From assembly GCA_913061265.1 (NCBI GenBank), contig CAJXVS010000005.1:153006-217005 (forward strand): 64,000 nt of DNA. Reading direction: 5' to 3'. Every line of letters starts with the position of its first letter. The first letter of the stretch is position 1. The DNA comes from an uncultured Halobacteriovorax sp. (GTDB taxonomy: Bacteria; Bdellovibrionota; Bacteriovoracia; Bacteriovoracales; Bacteriovoracaceae). Position numbers and translations under genes: made by a program. The notes under the pieces are model-generated. The model was not told the origin of the DNA. It did not search any database and worked only from the letters and a program-made list of their open reading frames with translations. Of the stretch, positions 59,635 through 64,000 are shown one piece after another.

Positions 59635-61007
59635 CCTATGAATTCCTTGTGTAGTCGTCTGACCGCCATGGTGGCATCGTCTTCATGTACCAGGAAACAG
59701 AAGTTATGCTTACTAGCACCATGGCAGATCATACGGACATTTATTTTTGAATCATCCCCTTGAAGGGCATTGAAAAGTTTTTGCGCGATTCCAGCTGTGT
59801 GATTGATATGATTACCGATAACACTAACCAGTGTTAAGTCCTCTTCAACTGTAACGCTGGCAAAGTTCTCAAGCTCTGTTAAGAGCTTCTTATTAAGTAA
59901 AGTTGAATCATCTATAGTTAAAGCAACTGAGATCTCTGAAGTTGTAATGCTATCAACAGAAATCTGATGGCGGTTAAAGATCTCAAAGATCTTAAAAAGA
60001 AAGCCATGCTGCTGGAGCATATCTGGAGTTGATAATGTTAAGAGGCTTTGATCACTTCTTGTGGCCAAGGCCCTTACTAATGGCGCCTCTTCACTTGTTT
60101 TCTTGATCCAAGTTCCAGGTGCATCTGGTTCTAGGCTTGAGCCAACAAAGACTGGAATCCCAGCTCTTTTGACAGGAGTAAGAGTCGTTGGGTGAAGGAT
60201 CTTGGCCCCCATTGTGGCCATCTCAGCGGCTTCTTGGAAGGTGATTTCATTGATAGGCCTTGCCGAGTCACAAACCCTTGGGTCAGTTGTGGCAATGCCG
60301 GCTACATCAGTCCAGATCTCTAGTAAGTCTGCTCCCATGCCCTCAGCTATTAATGATGCTGAATAATCAGAGCCACCACGGCCAAGAGTTGTGGTGCTGC
60401 CATTTTCGTTAGAGCCGATAAAGCCTTGAGTGACATAAACAACGTCACCATATTTAGCGCCAATGAGAAACTTATCCGAATTGGTTTTGATCTGATTGAA
60501 GTCCGGCGTGGCCGAACCAAATTGATCATCTGTCTTGATGACTTTTCTAATGTCAAAGAGCTCAACTTCTTTATCTGTATATAATTCTTTAAGCGCCATG
60601 GTCATTAAAGGTGAAGAGATTCTCTCCCCAACGCTAAGGATTCCGTCCGTGGCCTTAGGGCTACAGTCTTTTAAAAGATTAACGCCTTTAGTGATAGTTT
60701 CAAGTTCTCTAAAGACTTCGCCTATCTCATCAATTATTTGGGGCGTCCCTTCAAGCTCATTAGCTATTTTTAGATGCCTATCTTCGAGGTCACTTAAGAT
60801 CTCTTGGCAACCCGCCCATGGACCAGTGACGGCCAAGTCTATTAATTTAATAAGAAGATTAGTAGTTCCATAAGTGGCCGAGACCACCACTATATTGGCC
60901 TTATGATCAAAGGCGACTTTTGCTGAACGTCTAATGGCCGTTGCATCCTTCATGGATGATCCGCCAAACTTAGCTACTGTGACTTTGGTTTTCTCTGCAC
61001 TCATCAT
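59631..61007 (-). CDS. lysC: Aspartate kinase (lysine-sensitive LysC type)
   Basis: 458 residues. The first step of aspartate-family synthesis. Lys-Phe-Gly-Gly-Ser-Ser (~13-18) and Gly-Arg-Gly-Gly-Ser-Asp-Tyr (~215-221) are the kinase motifs; the last ~140 residues are two ACT regulatory domains, as in E. coli LysC. GAAGG before the ATG. It is the first gene of the operon, directly downstream of a lysine riboswitch, so both RNA and allosteric control by lysine are likely. Confidence 0.94.
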   Translation of the reverse strand: MMSAEKTKVTVAKFGGSSMKDATAIRRSAKVAFDHKANIVVVSATYGTTNLLIKLIDLAVTGPWAGCQEILSDLEDRHLKIANELEGTPQIIDEIGEVFRELETITKGVNLLKDCSPKATDGILSVGERISSPLMTMALKELYTDKEVELFDIRKVIKTDDQFGSATPDFNQIKTNSDKFLIGAKYGDVVYVTQGFIGSNENGSTTTLGRGGSDYSASLIAEGMGADLLEIWTDVAGIATTDPRVCDSARPINEITFQEAAEMATMGAKILHPTTLTPVKRAGIPVFVGSSLEPDAPGTWIKKTSEEAPLVRALATRSDQSLLTLSTPDMLQQHGFLFKIFEIFNRHQISVDSITTSEISVALTIDDSTLLNKKLLTELENFASVTVEEDLTLVSVIGNHINHTAGIAQKLFNALQGDDSKINVRMICHGASKHNFCFLVHEDDATMAVRRLHKEFIG

Positions 61008-61100
61008 TTACCTTCAAAAGTTTGACTAATGTTACTTAAAACATTGAAAAATTAAAAGTTTATGCGTGCTAAAGCGGTGAGTTAAAGACGGAATAATCCG

Positions 61101-61277
61101 GCCTGAAGTTCTCCACGGGGGCTTTGAATCCCATGACAGTCCGCGAGAATCAACTCATACGAACCAGTAAGATAGATATTGGTGCCTATCTTACTTCGGC
61201 AACTCACCCCTGACTTAAAACTCAAATGGACACCAACGACCTTGCTTTAAGCTACCTGTGAACTGCACCTCTTCGGC
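61101..61277 (-). ncRNA. Lysine riboswitch (L-box) upstream of lysC
   Basis: On the minus strand: P1 5' strand GCCGAAG (61277-61271) followed by AGGTGC, a central GGGGTGAGTTGCCGAAGTAAGATA (long P3/P4 with matching TATCTTACTGG), GTTCGTATGAGTTGATTCTCGCGGACTGTCATGG and TGGAGAAC, closing with CTTCAGGC (61108-61101). This reproduces, in order, the L-box landmarks AGRGGUGC, GCCGAAG, CUGG, GACUGUCA and UGGAG. It sits ~95 bases before the lysC start. It ends all steps that depend on lysC-dapB-dapA-dapD. About 20 bases after P1, AACTCACC (61082-61075) is the complement of GGTGAGTT in the aptamer (61208-61201), a possible switching helix. Confidence 0.88.
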
Positions 61278-61331
61278 AACACAAATAAAAGACTAGACTA
61301 AAAAGAGGCAGTTTACAAGTTAAAGGCTTTT

Positions 61332-61337
61332 TATAAT
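61332..61337 (+). promoter_or_regulatory. -10 box for asd
   Basis: A perfect TATAAT, 30 bases before the asd start codon. TTTACA at 61312-61317 is 14 bases away, short for a -35; no better one is visible. Confidence 0.4.
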
Positions 61338-61367
61338 TATGGTGTCAGTTATTATCTCGAGGAACTT

Positions 61368-62465
61368 ATGAAAAAAATTGGAATTATCGGTTGGCGTGGA
61401 ATGGTTGGCTCTGTCCTTATGGATAGAATGGAGTACGAAAAAGACTTCGATCTTATCGATGCATACTTCTTTAGCACTTCACAAAAAGGCGAAAAAGCTC
61501 CGAAACATAAGTCTTCAAGTGAGGTCCTTCTTGACGCTAATGATATAACTGAATTAGAAAAAATGGACATCATTTTAACCTGCCAAGGGGGAGATTATAC
61601 CAATGAAATATATCCTAAACTTAGATCAAGTGGTTGGGACGGATATTGGATAGACGCAGCCTCTTCTCTTCGAATGAAAGAGGACTCAACCCTTGTTCTA
61701 GATCCTGTAAATCTTGATGTCATAAAAAAAGCTGTGGCCTCTGGAAAGAAAGATTTTATCGGCCCAAACTGCACCGTCTCCTTAATGTTAATGGCCATCG
61801 GTGGTCTCTTTAATAGCGGTCAGGTTGAATGGGTTACGAGCATGACCTATCAAGCAGCCTCGGGGGCCGGAGCTAAGAATATGTTAGAGCTTCTCGATCA
61901 AATGAAGGTCCTAGGCGACCTCTCAGACCCTGCTAAATCAATCCTTGAAGTTGATAAGTCTGTAGCTACAGCGATGAGAGATTCAAATTTCCCTTCGAAA
62001 AACTTTGGTGCGGCGCTGGCAGGGGCTCTCATTCCTTGGATCGATGTTCCGGTTGAAGCTGGGCAAACCAAAGAAGAATGGAAAGGTGTTTGCGAAACCA
62101 ATAAGATTTTAGAGACAGAGAATATGATTCCCGTCGACGGAACTTGCGTGAGAATGGGGGCCATGCGCTGTCACTCTCAGGGCCTAACAATTAAAATGAA
62201 AAACGACATCCCTATCAGTGATATTGAAGCTCTAATAAAAGAGTCAAATCCGTGGGTGAAATTCGTCGAAAATAACAAAGAAGAAACTTTAAAATACTTA
62301 AGCCCAACTTATGCAACGGGAACTTTAGAGATCCCTGTGGGTCGTGTGAGAAAAATGAATCTCGGACCTGAATACATCAATGTCTTCACAGTCGGGGATC
62401 AACTCTTATGGGGGGCAGCTGAGCCTCTTAGAAGAATGCTAAGGATCCTGATCGAGACTGCGTAA
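61368..62465 (+). CDS. asd: Aspartate-semialdehyde dehydrogenase
   Basis: 365 residues, like E. coli Asd (367). Reduces aspartyl phosphate to semialdehyde, just before dapA. Active-site Cys135 in Gly-Pro-Asn-Cys-Thr-Val-Ser-Leu-Met and His in Arg-Cys-His-Ser-Gln-Gly (~ residue 265) match, and the N-terminal Ile-Ile-Gly-Trp-Arg-Gly-Met-Val-Gly is the NADP loop. It is divergent from the riboswitch-controlled lysC operon and is not under that element, though it shares the intergenic region. Confidence 0.96.
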   Translation: MKKIGIIGWRGMVGSVLMDRMEYEKDFDLIDAYFFSTSQKGEKAPKHKSSSEVLLDANDITELEKMDIILTCQGGDYTNEIYPKLRSSGWDGYWIDAASSLRMKEDSTLVLDPVNLDVIKKAVASGKKDFIGPNCTVSLMLMAIGGLFNSGQVEWVTSMTYQAASGAGAKNMLELLDQMKVLGDLSDPAKSILEVDKSVATAMRDSNFPSKNFGAALAGALIPWIDVPVEAGQTKEEWKGVCETNKILETENMIPVDGTCVRMGAMRCHSQGLTIKMKNDIPISDIEALIKESNPWVKFVENNKEETLKYLSPTYATGTLEIPVGRVRKMNLGPEYINVFTVGDQLLWGAAEPLRRMLRILIETA

Positions 62466-62514
62466 AGCCTACAGTTTACTTGAAGCTATTGATGTTTTGC
62501 GTTATTGATAAAGA

Positions 62515-63225
62515 ATGAGAAGTCTAATTATCCTATTCTCAATCTTAATGAGCTTTTCCGTTCTAGGGGAGGAGTTAAATCGTTGTTTTTATGATCATGT
62601 AAAGGACGCCATCGTTCTTAATAAGATTAGAAAACCCCTTTATGCCAAGGCCACTAACAAAGACAGCCTCAAGATAAGCCGATACCTGATCCTATGGGAG
62701 CGTTTTATCATCCTTAAGTCCCGTAAATATGATCGTAAAGCAGCTCAGTTTAACCAGATGGGGATCCCTTTTATGTGTGAAGACTTCGTAGATATGAAGC
62801 TTACACCAGAGATAATACTAAATACTTCGCAGATTCCGAGACCTTATTTAAGCTCTCAATCTCCCAAAGGAAAAGCTATAAAATCGAGATTAAAGACGTC
62901 CCTTCAAGAGGGATATAAATCTTTTAAGAAACAGACTGAAAACGAAATTCAAAGATTAGAGATGAACTCATCTTATGATTGCCTCCTTAGGCATCTTCTA
63001 GAGAGTTTAAGGCGTACAGGAGACTTAGCACCTCGTTACTTAGAAAGAACTCCTAAGCAACACAAAAAGAAGTTGAACAAGCTTTTAACAAAGTACTTAA
63101 AGCTTCAAATCTTTGGCATCTCTCAGGCCATATTTATTGATAAGAAAGCTAGGTCAATTCAAGCAAAAGGAATTCCTATCCTTTGTAACGACGTTCCTCA
63201 TGTAGAGCTTTCCCCTTGGCAATAA
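62515..63225 (+). CDS. Secreted basic protein with an internal duplication, unknown
   Basis: 236 residues; signal peptide cleaved after Val-Leu-Gly (~residue 18). Two halves align by eye: residues ~20-100 and ~155-236 each contain Cys...Leu/Ile...Arg...Pro...Tyr/Leu, then Ile/Leu-x-x-Tyr-Leu-x-Leu, a long basic helix, Asp-(Arg/Lys)-Lys-Ala, Gly-Ile-Pro-(Phe/Ile)-(Met/Leu)-Cys and a Leu-(Thr/Ser)-Pro end. Each half has two Cys, probably a disulfide. Mostly helical, with no known fold. ATG start at 62515; independent of asd by 49 bases. Confidence 0.55.
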   Translation: MRSLIILFSILMSFSVLGEELNRCFYDHVKDAIVLNKIRKPLYAKATNKDSLKISRYLILWERFIILKSRKYDRKAAQFNQMGIPFMCEDFVDMKLTPEIILNTSQIPRPYLSSQSPKGKAIKSRLKTSLQEGYKSFKKQTENEIQRLEMNSSYDCLLRHLLESLRRTGDLAPRYLERTPKQHKKKLNKLLTKYLKLQIFGISQAIFIDKKARSIQAKGIPILCNDVPHVELSPWQ

Positions 63226-63230
63226 TTGTT

Positions 63231-63236
63231 TATAAT
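63231..63236 (+). promoter_or_regulatory. -10 box for the terminal FecR-domain gene
   Basis: A perfect TATAAT 5 bases after the previous stop and 31 bases before the GTG start, preceded by TGTT (close to an extended -10). No -35 seen. Confidence 0.4.
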
Positions 63237-63267
63237 GGGTTAAACAAAATTGCTTCAAGGAGGAAGT

Positions 63268-64000
63268 GTGAAAGGTCTTACACTTTTTAGTTTATTCTTT
63301 TTATTTCAAACCACTCAAATTCATGCCGCTGACGAAGTGGCGAAGGTTCTCGTTGTAAAAGGAAACGCCTTTATTAAGGGAGTAGAAACTCCTTTAGAGC
63401 TGGGATCTCCCATTAAGTCTGGGGATACTATCATTACAAAAGCCGCCACTTTATTAAAGGTTCGCTTTATAGACAATACCCTTATCTCTCTAGGTCCCAA
63501 CAGTATGTTCCGAGTTAAGACCTTTAAGATTAATGATGGAAAGAGGACTTCTGTCTTTAACTTCTTGAGAGGAAAGCTAAGGGCCCATATCAAAGAGAAA
63601 AGAAAAGAAGGGGAGACTATTATCTATTCAAATGCTGAGATTGCTCTTGGCGTACGAGGAACAGAGATCTTGGCCAATAGTTACTTGGTCAAAGGAGCGC
63701 CCTCAACGGATGTCTTACTTACTAAGGGCGCCGTTAAGATGAACCTCTCTAAGCTTGGAACAAGTGTTAAGTCCTACAGCCTAACTCCAGGGAAAGCCTT
63801 TAACTCAAACCTAGTTAGGCAAAATGGAATCAGTTCTATAAAGAGCCTCTCTAGAGCTAGCTTAGATCTTTTAGAGAAAGGGGATGAATTTCTCCCAAGC
63901 CTCCAAGCCAAAGACGGAAGCTTCTTAGACTTAGAAGAAACTTTCTCAAGGAACAAAGTTAAAGAAACTCCTAAAGAAGTACTCGAAAAAGTTTCTCTAG
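63268..64000 (+). CDS. Secreted FecR-domain protein, 3' end cut by the window edge
   Basis: At least 244 residues, open at the right edge. GTG start with AAGGAGGAAGT directly upstream; signal peptide to Ile-His-Ala (~residue 20). FecR strands appear as Val-Ala-Lys-Val-Leu-Val-Val-Lys-Gly-Asn-Ala, Leu-Gly-Ser-Pro-Ile-Lys-Ser-Gly-Asp-Thr, Leu-Ile-Ser-Leu-Gly-Pro-Asn-Ser, and Ala-Leu-Gly-Val-Arg-Gly-Thr-Glu near residue 130. Sequence organisation resembles the smaller protein at 54396. There is no transmembrane anchor after the signal peptide in the visible part and no sigma factor or TonB receptor gene next to it. Confidence 0.78.
   Translation, partial: MKGLTLFSLFFLFQTTQIHAADEVAKVLVVKGNAFIKGVETPLELGSPIKSGDTIITKAATLLKVRFIDNTLISLGPNSMFRVKTFKINDGKRTSVFNFLRGKLRAHIKEKRKEGETIIYSNAEIALGVRGTEILANSYLVKGAPSTDVLLTKGAVKMNLSKLGTSVKSYSLTPGKAFNSNLVRQNGISSIKSLSRASLDLLEKGDEFLPSLQAKDGSFLDLEETFSRNKVKETPKEVLEKVSL

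Overview
The window looks like chromosomal DNA of a Gram-negative, moderately AT-rich bacterium of the Bdellovibrionota type (Bacteriovorax / Halobacteriovorax-like). This is inferred from the mix of genes: an LPS Kdo-transferase-like gene, class Ia ribonucleotide reductase, beta-oxidation genes, many secreted serine proteases, a Kazal-type inhibitor lipoprotein, a giant PKD/Ig-repeat lipoprotein with a DUF1554-like end, and FecR-domain secreted proteins. No rRNA, IS element, prophage or CRISPR array was seen. Coding density is high and almost every open frame that is not a shadow belongs to a compact operon.

Layout. 0-5.3 kb: envelope genes (two beta-barrel-like proteins, a WaaA-like glycosyltransferase with a coupled unknown gene, an orphan Flp-type pilin). 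5.5-11.1 kb: thiolase and FadJ-like beta-oxidation pair, then a LolC/E-like permease and an FAD oxidoreductase. 11.1-15.7 kb: Kazal lipoprotein, a tRNA with CAU anticodon, tilS, ftsH, folP. 15.8-22.6 kb: a secreted protease island (two paralogous trypsin-like proteases, two subtilases) with a VOC protein and a 2-hydroxyacid dehydrogenase. 22.6-26 kb: thiopurine methyltransferase-like gene, an HExxH protein, asnB.

26.0-38.2 kb holds the most unusual part: two divergent, translationally coupled operons. Leftward: formyltransferase-like, alpha/beta hydrolase, AMP-dependent ligase, UbiA-like membrane protein, PEP-synthase/rifampin-phosphotransferase-like dikinase. Rightward: diacylglycerol-kinase-like, SDR reductase, a 685-aa protein whose C-terminal half resembles cyanobacterial acyl-ACP reductase, and a BtaA-like (DUF3419) aminocarboxypropyl transferase. 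Together they look like an undescribed pathway for a modified lipid.

38.3-45.4 kb: secreted M14-like peptidase, small barrel protein, a ~1,760-residue repeat lipoprotein that apparently starts at an ATT codon, and a 24-aa small membrane peptide gene with its own promoter and terminator. 45.5-54.2 kb: nrdA-nrdB, a DnaQ/GIY-YIG fusion nuclease, a fourth secreted protease of trypsin fold, gmhA-like SIS gene, a Xer-like recombinase, a fatty acid desaturase. 54.4-62.5 kb: a lysine/diaminopimelate operon (lysC-dapB-dapA-dapD-lysA-like-astE-like) read leftward under a lysine riboswitch, with asd divergent; the AstE-like amidohydrolase may stand in for the missing DapE. The window ends with a duplicated-domain secreted protein and a FecR-domain protein cut by the right edge.

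All functional calls rest on reading motifs by eye; no database search or folding program was run.
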